Shown piece by piece: positions 17,093 to 26,756 of a stretch of 64,000 bases of DNA. The notes beneath the pieces were generated by a model, which made no database searches, had not been told where the DNA came from, and was given only the letters and a program-made list of their open reading frames with translations. The translations under genes and the position numbers were made by a program. Every line of letters begins with the position of its first letter. The first letter of the stretch is position 1. Source of the stretch: Acididesulfobacillus acetoxydans (GTDB lineage: Bacteria > Bacillota > Desulfitobacteriia > Desulfitobacteriales > Desulfitobacteriaceae); contig NZ_LR746496.1 of the NCBI RefSeq assembly GCF_902729405.1, forward strand, positions 1,984,001-2,048,000. The letters run 5' to 3'.

Positions 17093-17213
17093 AAAAACGT
17101 CGGAGAAGAAACGCGGAGCAAGAAGAAACGCGGAAGAAGAGAAAAGCGAAGCACGAACAAACGCTGAAGAACAAAGGCTGAAGAACAAGCGCTGACGAAG
17201 AAACGCTGAAGAA
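17083..17213. repeat. Imperfect purine-rich repeat region
   Basis: Overlapping the 3' end of the DUF2103-like gene are imperfect 12-16-bp units built on GAAGAA(A)CGC(T/G)GA. No gene is supported inside. Confidence 0.6.
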
Positions 17214-17322
17214 TAATGCCGCAGTGAACAGTTTCCGGCCTCAACCGGCAGCTGATGCATAGCAGGACTCTTTCCCAGGCAAACTGGAAGAAAGGAAAGA
17301 CCGCTGTTGGGGGGCAGACTGC

Positions 17323-17760
17323 ATGGAGACATCTTTCGAAGTGCTCAATGACATTCTCACTGGGGAACATCTGGCTATCGAGCGGTACCAGGCCTATATC
17401 GATGCCTTGCCGGCCAGCCCGCTGCGGAATCACTTGGTGGCGATCTTGACAGACCATAAAGGTCACGCGCAGCGGATTGCCTACTTTATCCAGACGAACG
17501 GCGGGCACGTTGAAGAGGGCAGAGGCTGGCGGGGACGGTTTTCTCTCTGGCAAACAAAACTTAAAAACATGAGAGAAAACCGTCCGCTCGAAATGTTGAA
17601 TGAGCTCTACGGAGAAGAAAATGAAGGGTTGACCCGGGCGAAAGAGAGGGCTCAACGTTATTTGTCGGCGTCAGAGCAGGAGATGATGGACGCCGTTTTT
17701 GCCGACGAAGAGCACCATCTGCGCCAGCTGCAAAGACTGAAAGAGGACCTCTTGCAGTGA
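17323..17760 (+). CDS. Ferritin-like four-helix protein (DUF2383-like)
   Basis: A 145-residue all-helical protein. Two E-x-x-H-like helices, LTGEHLAIERYQAY near the start and VFADEEHHLRQLQRL near the end, with ILTDHKGHAQRI between them, give the Glu/His pattern of ferritin-like diiron bundles. A DUF2383-type or rubrerythrin-like role in metal or oxidative stress is inferred from the fold only. It ends 64 bases before a bidirectional terminator. Confidence 0.65.
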   Translation: METSFEVLNDILTGEHLAIERYQAYIDALPASPLRNHLVAILTDHKGHAQRIAYFIQTNGGHVEEGRGWRGRFSLWQTKLKNMRENRPLEMLNELYGEENEGLTRAKERAQRYLSASEQEMMDAVFADEEHHLRQLQRLKEDLLQ

Positions 17761-17824
17761 AGATAACCTTGAGGGTGCCGACCGGCGGCGCAGGTCTGAC
17801 ACGTTTGGGCCTGAGCGGATAAAC

Positions 17825-17848
17825 AAAAGCGGCCTTTCAGCCGCTTTT
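17825..17848. terminator. Bidirectional intrinsic terminator
   Basis: AAAAGCGGC (17825-17833), loop CTTTCA, GCCGCTTTT (17840-17848). A-rich on one side and T-rich on the other, it can serve both convergent genes. Confidence 0.85.
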
Positions 17849-17886
17849 GCTAATGGACGAAGATTCTGATATAACTTTTGCCGTCT

Positions 17887-18201
17887 CTAAGCATCTTTTT
17901 CCTGTTTCGGCACGGCTAACCGTTTGCGGGCCAGCATTTCGGCAACCCGCCCATTATCCCCCAACACCATTCCTTTGAGGCGCCATTCACGGAACAGCTG
18001 CCAAAACTGCTGCTCCGAGATTCTCCGTGTGTAGCGTTCTGCCTCTTCATCATAAGGCCAAAAGACATCGACCCATAAAGTGCCTTTGTTGCTCAGGACA
18101 AGCATGAAATGTACAAGCTCCGGACTGGGAGCTTCCGCATCCCGAATCAAAATATGCGAGCGGCCGGACGGAAAATCGGTTCGAATGTAAACCAGCTTCA
18201 T
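17887..18201 (-). CDS. Hypothetical protein
   Basis: A 104-residue protein with mixed strands at the start (KLVYIRTDFPSGRSHILIRD) and a helical, charged C-terminus (ISEQQFWQLFREWRLKG). No signal peptide or membrane segment and no family recognised. The frame is clean, and an SD-like GGGGGAAAG precedes the start on the minus strand (complement near 18209). Confidence 0.65.
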   Translation of the reverse strand: MKLVYIRTDFPSGRSHILIRDAEAPSPELVHFMLVLSNKGTLWVDVFWPYDEEAERYTRRISEQQFWQLFREWRLKGMVLGDNGRVAEMLARKRLAVPKQEKDA

Positions 18202-18631
18202 TTACTTTCCCCCTTCATGCCAGCTCCTCTCATGAGCTTTAGCCAACACTTTTAGTATAGCATTTAGCGGCGAAAAAAACGACAGGAATGTGCTTCGGCG
18301 CATGAGTTTTTTCTGGCGTACAAGGCGTACAAAACCCTGTGCTTTATCTTATGCCCCTAACCCGGCGGCGGTCACCGCCGGGGGCAAGAAACTGGTGCCT
18401 GATTTGCCGTGGTCACAATGCTTCTCCGTCTTTGAGCCGGGGCGGCTCCGGTTAACCGGAAGGGTATGACGGGGAAGGGCTCGGGACAAACTAAGCGCGG
18501 AGTGGAGGCTTTGACACCATTGCTTGGGCGCTGCCGGAACATCGGGAAGAAGGGCGCCGTGGCTCAACAGGTTAAGGTGTCACGTGATTCAGGGGCAGCT
18601 TGGCGGAATTAGGATGAATGAGGTGATGAGG
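18202..18631. other. Intergenic region without a gene
   Basis: About 430 bases. It holds a strong GC hairpin (CCCGGCGG 18361-18368 with CCGCCGGG 18375-18382) without a T-run. A short tRNA-like string, GGGCGCCGTGGCTCAACAGG, lies near 18551 but no T-arm follows. No function assigned. Confidence 0.4.
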
Positions 18632-18895
18632 ATGCTTACGGTTATCCACACGTTTGACGGACCGGATAAGGACCGTGTTTTGGCAGACATCAAGAGGGGG
18701 TTGGCCAGCGTGGAGAATATCGATGGGTTTAAATTCGCATCGGTCAATCAACAGCTGAATTCCTCCGACCTTATGGTCATGTCCAAATGGGAAGACAGAG
18801 CCGCTTTCGAAGCCTGGCGGGGTACGGTAGGGGACAATGCGGCCTACAGACAGTCCACTCCCCAGGTCTTTGAGGTAATCGAAGAGAAGTACTGA
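18632..18895 (+). CDS. Antibiotic biosynthesis monooxygenase (ABM)-fold protein
   Basis: An 87-residue dimeric alpha/beta-barrel type protein: LTVIHTFDGPDKDRVLADI, then SDLMVMSKWEDRAAFEAW, the ABM signature of a beta strand followed by W-x-(D/S)-x-x-A-(F/Y)-x-x-(W/H). Members include small monooxygenases, haem-degrading enzymes and quinol-type proteins, and the exact reaction is unclear. I chose ATG 18632 because GAGGTG lies six bases upstream; ATG 18614 would add MNEVMR. Confidence 0.75.
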   Translation: MLTVIHTFDGPDKDRVLADIKRGLASVENIDGFKFASVNQQLNSSDLMVMSKWEDRAAFEAWRGTVGDNAAYRQSTPQVFEVIEEKY

Positions 18896-18920
18896 CTGGC
18901 CCCTTTGACCTTGGACGAAA

Positions 18921-19760
18921 CTAAGTCAAGGCAGGCTCTGCTTGAATGCGCCGTTGCAGAGCGAGGGCCAGGCGCCGGCTGACGCTGCCGGAGGTCACCC
19001 GGAATCTATGTTCATCCAAACGGTTGACGGGCATGATCCCCAGCAGGGAATTGGTCAAGAAGACCTCGGATGCCTCTTTCAGGTCGTCCAACTGATAGGC
19101 CCCTTCTTGCCACGCGAGGCCGAGTGTTTCCGCCAATTCTAAGACGAGGGCGCGCCGGGTGCCGGGCAGGCAGCCGCAGGCGGGAGAGGGCGTGAAAAGC
19201 TGCCCCTCTCGGACGAAAAAAAGGTTGCTGAGGGTTCCCTCCGCCAATTCACCGAGGCTGTTGCACCAGAGTCCTTCGTCAAAACCCCTTTTGATGGCTT
19301 CTTGTTTGGCGAGGAGGTTTTCCAGATAGTTGGTGGATTTGATGCGGCAAAGAGGCGAAGATTCGTTGCGCCGGGTGGGCAGTAAGGTTAAAGCGAAGCC
19401 GTCCTCATATTGCCTCTGGCTGTACCCGATCAGGCGTGAGCTCAGCAAAAAGGACGGGGCGAGGGCTTGCGCCGGGGCTCCCCCGCTCAGGGTCAGGCGC
19501 AGGGCGAAGGGTGTCGGAGGCACGGAGACCTGGGACAGATAGGTTGCGATGAGACCTGACCAAACAGACAGGCTGGGCATGTCCAGGGCGAGAAGTTCGC
19601 TTCCCCTTTTCATTCGCTCATAGTGCCTAGCCAGAAAACAAGGTCCTCGGCCAGTGACCAGAATCGTTTCAAACAAGCCATAACCGTAAAGCGCCAGACG
19701 GTCTTCACTTGCAACCGCCTGTTCGGTAGAAAGCTGCGGTTGGGCAGGGAGTTCGGTCAT
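18921..19760 (-). CDS. pabC: 4-amino-4-deoxychorismate lyase (class IV aminotransferase fold)
   Basis: A 279-residue PLP enzyme of fold type IV. The opening LYGYGLFETILV, the lysine in RIKSTNYLENLLAKQEA, and EGTLSNLFFVREGQLFTP with GCLPGTRRALVLELA are typical of PabC/D-amino acid transaminase. It sits 91 bases downstream of the pabA-pabB fusion on the same strand, so conversion of aminodeoxychorismate to 4-aminobenzoate plus pyruvate for folate is the likely job. Confidence 0.88.
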   Translation of the reverse strand: MTELPAQPQLSTEQAVASEDRLALYGYGLFETILVTGRGPCFLARHYERMKRGSELLALDMPSLSVWSGLIATYLSQVSVPPTPFALRLTLSGGAPAQALAPSFLLSSRLIGYSQRQYEDGFALTLLPTRRNESSPLCRIKSTNYLENLLAKQEAIKRGFDEGLWCNSLGELAEGTLSNLFFVREGQLFTPSPACGCLPGTRRALVLELAETLGLAWQEGAYQLDDLKEASEVFLTNSLLGIMPVNRLDEHRFRVTSGSVSRRLALALQRRIQAEPALT

Positions 19761-19851
19761 GAGGGATTTTCCTTTCGACAGCCCCGCGGCGGGCTGTTTA
19801 TCGTTTTATGAGTCAAGCCGGTGGGAAATGTCCGCTCGGTCCGATGCTTGT

Positions 19852-21915
19852 TCAGGATGTCCGCCAATTTTCGGCTTTCAATTGCCCGCCTAAAGCCCGG
19901 AAAAGAGCCGCGGCCTTGTCAAGGGTTTCCTCATATTCGCCGGCAGGAACGGAGTCGGCGACAATTCCTCCGCCGGCCTGAAGATAGGCAGTCCGGCCGC
20001 TTAAGACGATGGTCCGGATGGCGATATTGAGATCCCAGGAGCCGTCAAAGCCGAGATAGCCGATGCTTCCGGTGTAGATGCCGCGCTTAAACGGTTCCAG
20101 TTCCTCAATGATTTCCATGGCGCGAATTTTTGGCGCCCCGGTAATGGAGCCGCCGGGGAATATGGCCCGCATGATCACGGAGGGGGAAAGGTTTTCCCGC
20201 AACCGCCCTTGGATGGTGGAAACTAAGTGCCAAACGGTGGGGTACTTTTCCAGCCGAATCAAGTTCGGGACATGGACGCTGCCGAATTTACAGATGCGGC
20301 CGAGATCGTTGCGTTCCAAGTCGACGATCATGGTGAGCTCTGCCCTGTCTTTGGCGCTGTGAAAAAGTTCGTCCGCCAGGGCTTGGTCTTGTGAGGGGGA
20401 CGATCCGCGAGGCCGGGTGCCCTTAATTGGGCGCGTCTCTATCTCACCGCCCGGGTCGATGCGGATGAAACGTTCCGGTGAACTGGAAAGGATCTGAAAA
20501 GCAGCATAGGGCAGAAAAGCGGCAAATGGGGCGGGGTTTTCCCGATGGAGTTTCCGGTATAAGGTCCAAGGGTCTCCGTCAAAAGGCAAGGAAAATCTCT
20601 GACTCAGGTTAGTTTGATAGATATCCCCGGCAAATATGTAGTCGATCACCTTTTGTAAGTCCGCCAGATAATGCGCTTTGCCGACTCCGGCAGAGACCGT
20701 TCGAGCAGCGGCTAGGGCTGCCGTGGGCATATCCGGCTGAATATCGTCCCCCCGGCCGGGCCGGAAGTTCTCCAAGAGGTGAGTCAGACGGTCCAGCCGG
20801 GAGGCGGCCAAAGTCCGTGAACATTTTCCGTCTTCTTGCATGCCGCAGGCGGCCAAAAAATAGCGGTTTTGACCATGGTCGTAGACCAGAATCCCGTCGT
20901 ACCAGGCAAAGCTCCAGAGGGGAAGGTCGAGATCGGCGACGGCTTTCTGCGCCAGGTCCTCCAAGGCATCCTTTAAGTCGTAGCTGAAGAAACCCACGGC
21001 CCCGCCGGCAAAAGGAAAAGGTGCCTGATCAGGCACGCGCAGGATGGCGTGAAACCGATCAAGAACCTCAAGAGCGTCTTTGGAGGGTGGCAGGGAGAGG
21101 GAGCGCTCTCCCGATTCGGGCCGGTAGATTTCCACTTCGTCCTTATGGGCGGTTACCTGAAGGAAAGGAAACGCCCCCAGAAAGGAATACCCGCCCAAGT
21201 CGGGATAATCTTCGCCGCTATCCAAAAAAAAGGGCAAAGGGGCGCCCCGAAAAGCGCCAAGCAGCCGGCAAGGCGGCAGATCAGAGGCAAAAGGCCTGAT
21301 TTGCCAGACCGTCGGGCGGTCCGCCGGCGGTGCCTTTCTCTGCCAAGCACGGGCGTCCGAGGCGGCGTTGTGCAGCAACTTATGACCGGCTTCCGTCAGA
21401 ATAGCCTCCGGATGGAACTGCACGCCCTCAAGAGGGAGAGTGCGGTGGCGGATGGCCATGATTTCTCCCTCTTCCGTTTCGGCCGTGACCTGTAAAATGT
21501 CGGGAAGGGCAGAGCGTTGCAAAACCAGAGAGTGGTAGCGGGTTACTTGCAGTGGGTTGGGAAGTCCCTTAAAAACGCCGAGCCCATCGTGATGGATGAG
21601 CGAGGTTTTGCCATGTACGGGAAAGTGAGCGCGGACCACACGTCCACCTAGGGCCTGTCCGATCGCCTGATGTCCTAAGCAGACTCCCAAAATGGGAATG
21701 CGGCCCTGAAAGGTGCGAATCACTTCCAGGGAAAGTTGTGCTTCATTGGGGGTACAGGGTCCGGGAGACAGGACGATCAGGTCGGGGCGCAATTCCTCGA
21801 TTTCCCCCAAAGTACAAATATCCCGCCGCCGGACGGTGACTTCTTCGCCGATTTGGCCAAAATACTGATAGAGATTATAGGTAAAGGAATCAAAGTTGTC
21901 TAAAATAAAAATCAC
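19852..21915 (-). CDS. pabAB: Fused aminodeoxychorismate synthase (PabA-PabB)
   Basis: A 687-residue fusion. Residues 1-190 are a class I glutamine amidotransferase: [16 protein letters not shown], the catalytic Cys in [15 protein letters not shown], and His/Glu in GVQFHPEAI. Residues about 215-687 are the chorismate-binding component [39 protein letters not shown] and [18 protein letters not shown]. It aminates chorismate to aminodeoxychorismate. A TrpE-type anthranilate synthase is the alternative, but pabC next door favours folate synthesis. Confidence 0.92.
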   Translation of the reverse strand: MIFILDNFDSFTYNLYQYFGQIGEEVTVRRRDICTLGEIEELRPDLIVLSPGPCTPNEAQLSLEVIRTFQGRIPILGVCLGHQAIGQALGGRVVRAHFPVHGKTSLIHHDGLGVFKGLPNPLQVTRYHSLVLQRSALPDILQVTAETEEGEIMAIRHRTLPLEGVQFHPEAILTEAGHKLLHNAASDARAWQRKAPPADRPTVWQIRPFASDLPPCRLLGAFRGAPLPFFLDSGEDYPDLGGYSFLGAFPFLQVTAHKDEVEIYRPESGERSLSLPPSKDALEVLDRFHAILRVPDQAPFPFAGGAVGFFSYDLKDALEDLAQKAVADLDLPLWSFAWYDGILVYDHGQNRYFLAACGMQEDGKCSRTLAASRLDRLTHLLENFRPGRGDDIQPDMPTAALAAARTVSAGVGKAHYLADLQKVIDYIFAGDIYQTNLSQRFSLPFDGDPWTLYRKLHRENPAPFAAFLPYAAFQILSSSPERFIRIDPGGEIETRPIKGTRPRGSSPSQDQALADELFHSAKDRAELTMIVDLERNDLGRICKFGSVHVPNLIRLEKYPTVWHLVSTIQGRLRENLSPSVIMRAIFPGGSITGAPKIRAMEIIEELEPFKRGIYTGSIGYLGFDGSWDLNIAIRTIVLSGRTAYLQAGGGIVADSVPAGEYEETLDKAAALFRALGGQLKAENWRTS

Positions 21916-21959
21916 GTCTGCGAGATCCTTCCTGACTGTCTTCAGTTGCGGCAGAATTT

Positions 21960-22466
21960 TTAACCTTGGGGCTTGGCGGCAGATTGGGTTTCCAGCATCT
22001 TGAGGAAGTCAAGGTAGGCCGGGGTCAGATTCGGGTCGGAAATCCCCTGCAAGGCCCAGGATTTGTTTAAGATCACTCGCCCGACATCCGGACCCTGAAC
22101 TTCCACCTGGATAGACCGCACATCCATGGCCACGGTTACACCGTCAATGTTCAGATTCATTGACTTGCTGTGCGGAAAAACCGACATGAGATAAACGGAA
22201 GCCGTCTTTGAATCGGTAGACGTCGCGTCACTGTGCAGGTCGCTGATTGTAAAAGACGCTTCAAGCAATAGCTTATGCAAGACAGCGGTGTTGGCATTCC
22301 AGGGAAGTTTGATGGGGGATGTTTGGCTGGTACCGTCGGCGGCCACCGTGAGGATGGAATAAGTGCTCTCTGCCGAAAGAAACGGCAGGTTGGCACAGCC
22401 GGAAAGAATGAATGCGGCGATGACAAGGGGTACGAACAACCGGAAAACGCGTCGGAGACGTTTCAA
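21960..22466 (-). CDS. Putative lipoprotein
   Basis: A 168-residue protein with a short basic start, a hydrophobic stretch ([14 protein letters not shown]) and a lipobox LSGC, so it is probably anchored to the outer face of the membrane. The mature part has no recognised domain. The proposed start is TTG 22466, eight bases after AGAAGG; an in-frame extension to 22691 would place the signal sequence at residue 85, which argues against it. It lies 44 bases upstream of pabAB and may be co-transcribed. Confidence 0.65.
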   Translation of the reverse strand: MKRLRRVFRLFVPLVIAAFILSGCANLPFLSAESTYSILTVAADGTSQTSPIKLPWNANTAVLHKLLLEASFTISDLHSDATSTDSKTASVYLMSVFPHSKSMNLNIDGVTVAMDVRSIQVEVQGPDVGRVILNKSWALQGISDPNLTPAYLDFLKMLETQSAAKPQG

Positions 22467-22654
22467 ATGGCATAACCTTCTTTCGCCCTCAGAACTTGAG
22501 GCCGGTATTAGTATCTCCACTGATGTTTTCTTCCATGTCCCATTCCGCAAGCACACACTAAGGTATATTCGCCGGGGATGGTCAAACTCCTCCTTTCCGT
22601 TGCGGCGGGGCAGGAAAATGTGTAGAATGTCAGCAGGAGAGGGGTCGACATGTT

Positions 22655-25468
22655 GTGAAGGAAGAAATTGTGGCGGTTGATGTTGAGACAACCGGGCTTG
22701 ATCCGAACCATGATGAGATCATCGAATTTGCGGCTTGGAGAGTCCGGGAAGATGCTTCGCCGGAGGTATTGCACTTTTTTGCGCGTCCGACCCGGCCCGT
22801 TCCCGAGCGGGTGCTTCGCCTCACAGGGATTTCTCGGGAGGAGTTGGAAAGGGCGGACTCTCTCTTGGCACACAGAGAGGAGATTTTGGCTTTTCTCGGC
22901 AACTCCGTGCTGGTTGGACATAACCTATCTTTTGATATAAATATGCTGGAGCACGGACTGAAAGTGCATCTGGATAACCCGGTTTGGGACACTTTAGACC
23001 TTTCGCGCATTTTTTTTCCGTCTTTAAAATATTATCGCTTGGCGAGTATAGCCGAAAAACTGCATCTGGATACGAAGGGCCGGCTGCACCGGGCCCAAGA
23101 AGATGCCTGGGTGGCCGCCCGGGTCTTGGAGGCGTGTTGGCAAAAAGGGCTGGAATATGATTTGAGCCTTTTCAGGCAGGCCTCGGTTTGGCTGGAAGGC
23201 TGGAGCGGCAGAGGGTTCTTTGCTTCCCTGGAAAGGACCGTGCGCCGCCGTTTTCCTGACCGCCCTATTCGCACGGATTGGCGGCCCGGCCGGGCGCAGG
23301 ATTCGCTGTTTCCCGGGACAAAACCCCAGGGCAATATCCCCGCAGCGGCGGATTGGGTAGGACGGTTCCTGTCGGCCCCGGGGACCCTGGCCCAGGGTTT
23401 GCCGGGATACGAAAGCCGGCCCGGCCAAGTGCTGATGGCTGAGAAGGTGACAAAGTCTCTGGTCCGTTCTGAACACGTCGTGATCGAAGCCGGAACGGGA
23501 ACCGGCAAATCTCTGGCTTATTTGACCCCAAGCCTTTGGTGGGCTAAGAAGACAGGGCACAAGGTGGTTATCGCTACCCACACCATTCCTCTGCAGGAAC
23601 AATTAGCCAACAAGGACGTGCCCATCCTGGAATCAACTTTGCCCTTCTCATTTCGCAGCCAGGTCCTGAAAGGGAAGAACAATTATTTCTGCCTGCGCAA
23701 CTGGCTGATCCTAAACCAAAACCCGGGAGAATTGTCTCCGGAAGAACGGGTGGCGGGCTTGAGCATCTTGACCTGGCTGCGGGAAACAGAAACGGGGGAT
23801 GCTCAGGAACTGCCGCAGAGCCCCGGGTTTCGACGCCTCTGGCCCCGTATTAATGCGGAGAACTGCAATTATGCCCGCTGCCCCCACTCCGGAACTTGTT
23901 TTTTTCTGACAGCTAAGCAAAAGGCGGAAGACGCCGACCTGCTGATTATCAACCATTCCTTGCTTTTTTCCGATATCAAAACAGGGGGAAATGTTCTGCC
24001 CGAGTATCATTATGCGGTTGTTGACGAAGCTCATCACCTCTACAGCTCCGCTTTGGAGCACCTCGGGACGGAAATAAGCCTGGAAAAAATCAGCCGGATA
24101 CTGGACGGCATCCACCGGCCGGCCGGCCCCTGCCTTTATGCCGGCATCAAGGCTAACTCTTCCCGCTACTCCGTTCTGGCTCACGGGGTTTGGGAACGTT
24201 TTGCGGCCCGGTTGGAGGATGTCCCGGGTCAATGCGCTTCTGTGCGGGAACAGGCGCGCGGCCTGTTTCAACTGCTTGCCGATGTTTTGGGTGAGAACCA
24301 GTCCCTGCGCTTGGTTCCATCTCATCAAAGCGAGGATTGGTGGGGGGTCTTAAAAGTGCAAGCGGAGAACTTGAGCGGGCGTCTGGGCGACCTCGGCCAG
24401 ACATTTGCGGCCCTTGAGGATCTGACGGAGCGGGAGGAAGCATCAGAACTGGAGACACTGCGGGCGGAACTAGGCGAAAATTTCAGACTGCTCGAGAGCC
24501 TTCTGGCCGATTTGTCGACTTGCATGGATGTAGAGGAAAACGGACAGGTGATTTGGTTGGAGAAATCATTTGCTCCGGTCTGGAAAAGCACCCCTGTCGA
24601 CGTCAGCGCCATTCTCCGGGAGAAGCTGTTTGACCGGTTGGAGACGGTGATTTTGACCTCAGCCACTTTGAGTATTGCGGGATCTTTTACTCACTTCCTG
24701 ACCGAGCTGGGATTGGAAACGGCGACAGCCACGCTCACCGTGGATTCTCCGTTTGACTATGACCGGCAAATGCAATTTTACATCGTCAAAGGACTGATGG
24801 ACACCAAACGCTGCGAGGGTTTCTTAGCGGAAGACGTGGCTGAGTTTACCGCCGAAATCGCGCGCCGCATGGGTGGCCGGACTTTGGTCCTATTTACCTC
24901 ACATCAGTTTCTCAGAGCGACGCACCGGGCGTTGAGGGAACGATTGGAGCGAGTGGGTATTGAAACCTTGGGACAGGGGATAGACGGAGCGCGCAGCGCC
25001 ATTCTGGAGGAGTTCAGGCGCAACCCGCGGAGTGTCTTGCTGGGCGCCAACAGTTTTTGGGAAGGGATAGACATCACCGGTGAGACTCTGTCTTGTGTCA
25101 TTTTGGTAAAACTGCCTTTCTGTCCGCCGGGCAGGCCCTTAATGGAAGCCAGAGCCGAGTTCTTGGAAAGACAGGGGAAGAACGCTTTTCGCGACTTGTT
25201 TCTGCCCGAGGCAATTATTCGTTTCAAGCAAGGTTTCGGGCGTCTTATCCGTTCCGGGGAGGACCGTGGGGCCGTAATCCTGTTTGATTCGCGTATCACG
25301 GAAAAGAGTTACGGCAGATTATTTTTGTCTTCCCTGCCTGTGGCCACCCATGTGCGCGGGGACCGGCAACAAATAATTCGCAGGCTCGAAGCTTGGTTAG
25401 GGGGTGGAGACTTTCCTAATGACCCTAAAAATGGTACACTTAAGGCGGTGCGGCTCGGGGACGTGTAA
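22655..25468 (+). CDS. dinG: DinG-family helicase with N-terminal DnaQ-type exonuclease
   Basis: A 937-residue fusion. Residues 1-165 are a DEDDh 3'-5' exonuclease (VDVETTGLDPNHDEIIEFA; VGHNLSFDINML; HRAQEDAWVA). Residues about 250-930 are an XPD/DinG-type superfamily 2 helicase: Walker A in EAGTGTGKSLAY, DEAH in VVDEAHHLY, and the C-terminal motifs GANSFWEGIDI and QGFGRLIRSGEDRG. Cysteines at YFCLRN and ENCNYARCPHSGTC can hold the 4Fe-4S cluster of this family. This fused form is typical of Firmicutes and probably acts in DNA repair. Start GTG 22655 after GGAGAGGGG. Confidence 0.92.
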   Translation: MKEEIVAVDVETTGLDPNHDEIIEFAAWRVREDASPEVLHFFARPTRPVPERVLRLTGISREELERADSLLAHREEILAFLGNSVLVGHNLSFDINMLEHGLKVHLDNPVWDTLDLSRIFFPSLKYYRLASIAEKLHLDTKGRLHRAQEDAWVAARVLEACWQKGLEYDLSLFRQASVWLEGWSGRGFFASLERTVRRRFPDRPIRTDWRPGRAQDSLFPGTKPQGNIPAAADWVGRFLSAPGTLAQGLPGYESRPGQVLMAEKVTKSLVRSEHVVIEAGTGTGKSLAYLTPSLWWAKKTGHKVVIATHTIPLQEQLANKDVPILESTLPFSFRSQVLKGKNNYFCLRNWLILNQNPGELSPEERVAGLSILTWLRETETGDAQELPQSPGFRRLWPRINAENCNYARCPHSGTCFFLTAKQKAEDADLLIINHSLLFSDIKTGGNVLPEYHYAVVDEAHHLYSSALEHLGTEISLEKISRILDGIHRPAGPCLYAGIKANSSRYSVLAHGVWERFAARLEDVPGQCASVREQARGLFQLLADVLGENQSLRLVPSHQSEDWWGVLKVQAENLSGRLGDLGQTFAALEDLTEREEASELETLRAELGENFRLLESLLADLSTCMDVEENGQVIWLEKSFAPVWKSTPVDVSAILREKLFDRLETVILTSATLSIAGSFTHFLTELGLETATATLTVDSPFDYDRQMQFYIVKGLMDTKRCEGFLAEDVAEFTAEIARRMGGRTLVLFTSHQFLRATHRALRERLERVGIETLGQGIDGARSAILEEFRRNPRSVLLGANSFWEGIDITGETLSCVILVKLPFCPPGRPLMEARAEFLERQGKNAFRDLFLPEAIIRFKQGFGRLIRSGEDRGAVILFDSRITEKSYGRLFLSSLPVATHVRGDRQQIIRRLEAWLGGGDFPNDPKNGTLKAVRLGDV

Positions 25469-25583
25469 ACAGGGGTCCGAGGAAAAGAGGGCGGGTTCAG
25501 GGGTGTGCGGGCCGGCTTCTGGCAAGAATATAATCAGGGGGAAGCCGGCGGCGAGAGAGTGAGAAAACAGGAGGTTATCTGCT

Positions 25584-26219
25584 GTGACACAGTACCCCAT
25601 CTCCAGGGATGGTTGGTTTTATCTATTTGTTTTAGTCGTATTGGGGATTCTGGCCTATTTCATTTGGCCTTGGCTGGTCATTTTTCCTTTGGTGCTTTTC
25701 CTTTTCGTGGCCTATTTTTTCCGCAATCCCGCCAGGACCGTTCCTGAGGGCGAATCGACTTTGGTATCACCCGCGGATGGGGTGGTGATGGATGTGGAAA
25801 GAGTTCTCGAAGACCGGTTCCTTCAGGGGGAAAGTATCCGTATCCGCATCTTCCTCAGTTTGTTCAATGTTCATGTCAACCGTGCACCGATGGCGGGACA
25901 GGTGGTGTACCGCGCTTACAGGCCCGGGAAAATGTTGCCGGCTTTTAAAAGCCACGCCTCAGAGCTGAATGAGAAGAGCTTTATCGGTTTGGAAAACGAC
26001 CGTTTGCGTGTTTTGGTCACGCAGGTGACCGGGTTTGTGGCAAGAAGAATTGTCTGTTGGGTAAAGGAGGGAGACGTCTTAGCTAAAGGGGAGCGTTTCG
26101 GCCTGATCAAGTTCGGATCCGGCACAGAACTGTTCCTCCCTCCTTATGTGGAGGTGACGGTAAAGAAAGGGGACAAAGTGCGCGGCGGAACTACTATTTT
26201 GGGGAGAGTGAAGGATTGA
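25584..26219 (+). CDS. psd: Phosphatidylserine decarboxylase (archaeal/short type)
   Basis: A 211-residue short-form Psd. Two N-terminal membrane segments (about 10-45) are followed by the catalytic domain: SPADGVVMDVE, FNVHVNRAPMAGQV, and the self-cleavage site FGSGTELFLP. The Ser after Gly there becomes the pyruvoyl group. It converts phosphatidylserine to phosphatidylethanolamine at the membrane. GTG 25584 follows AGGAGG. It is directly coupled to pssA, which makes its substrate. Confidence 0.92.
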   Translation: MTQYPISRDGWFYLFVLVVLGILAYFIWPWLVIFPLVLFLFVAYFFRNPARTVPEGESTLVSPADGVVMDVERVLEDRFLQGESIRIRIFLSLFNVHVNRAPMAGQVVYRAYRPGKMLPAFKSHASELNEKSFIGLENDRLRVLVTQVTGFVARRIVCWVKEGDVLAKGERFGLIKFGSGTELFLPPYVEVTVKKGDKVRGGTTILGRVKD

Positions 26220-26746
26220 TGAGTGACAGGCCTCTGAATGCCCGCGTGATTCCCAGCATATTCACCCTTTTGAACTTACTTTTCGGCTTCGCGGCCCTAA
26301 TTTGGACTTTAGATCGACATTTCCATTTCGCCGCCGGGATGATTTTGCTTTCCGTTCTTATGGACAGCATGGATGGTAAGGTGGCCCGCAAACTTGCGGT
26401 CAGTTCGGACTTTGGCAAAGAACTGGATTCGCTCAGCGACTTAGTCTCTTTCGGGGTTGCCCCCGCTATCCTGATCTATACGGCCTTCCTGCGTTCCAAT
26501 CTGGGACTCTGGGGTGTTCTTGTTGCCGCGGTTTTCGCACTGTGTGGGGCCGTCAGACTGGCCCGGTTTAATGTCTTGAATATCTCAACCTATTTTATCG
26601 GAGTTCCCATCACTTTTGCGGGTGGCTTTATGGCCTTGCTCACGTTTTTTAATGAATTTCTGCCCTGGTTTTTTTACCCGGCGAGTCTGCTCATACTTTC
26701 TTTTCTCATGGTGTCCACATTTAAAGTACCTAAACTGGGGAAATAG
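26219..26746 (+). CDS. pssA: CDP-diacylglycerol-serine O-phosphatidyltransferase
   Basis: A 175-residue integral membrane enzyme of the CDP-alcohol phosphatidyltransferase family. The motif D-x2-D-G-x2-A-R-x8-G-x3-D-x3-D is complete in DSMDGKVARKLAVSSDF and GKELDSLSDLVSFG. It joins serine to CDP-diacylglycerol. The ATG at 26219 overlaps the psd stop by one base, so synthesis and decarboxylation of phosphatidylserine are translationally coupled. A relic of a transposable element begins right after its stop. Confidence 0.92.
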   Translation: MSDRPLNARVIPSIFTLLNLLFGFAALIWTLDRHFHFAAGMILLSVLMDSMDGKVARKLAVSSDFGKELDSLSDLVSFGVAPAILIYTAFLRSNLGLWGVLVAAVFALCGAVRLARFNVLNISTYFIGVPITFAGGFMALLTFFNEFLPWFFYPASLLILSFLMVSTFKVPKLGK

Positions 26747-26756
26747 TGAGCAGGAG

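Noticed and set aside
16864-17655. 263-codon minus-strand frame rich in Phe/Ser/Leu
   Set aside because: It is the complement of purine-rich repeats and of the ferritin-like gene; its composition reflects the repeats, not a protein.
18551-18595. tRNA-like string GGGCGCCGTGGCTCAACAGG
   Set aside because: It resembles a 5' acceptor and D-arm, but no anticodon stem, T-arm or matching acceptor 3' strand follows.
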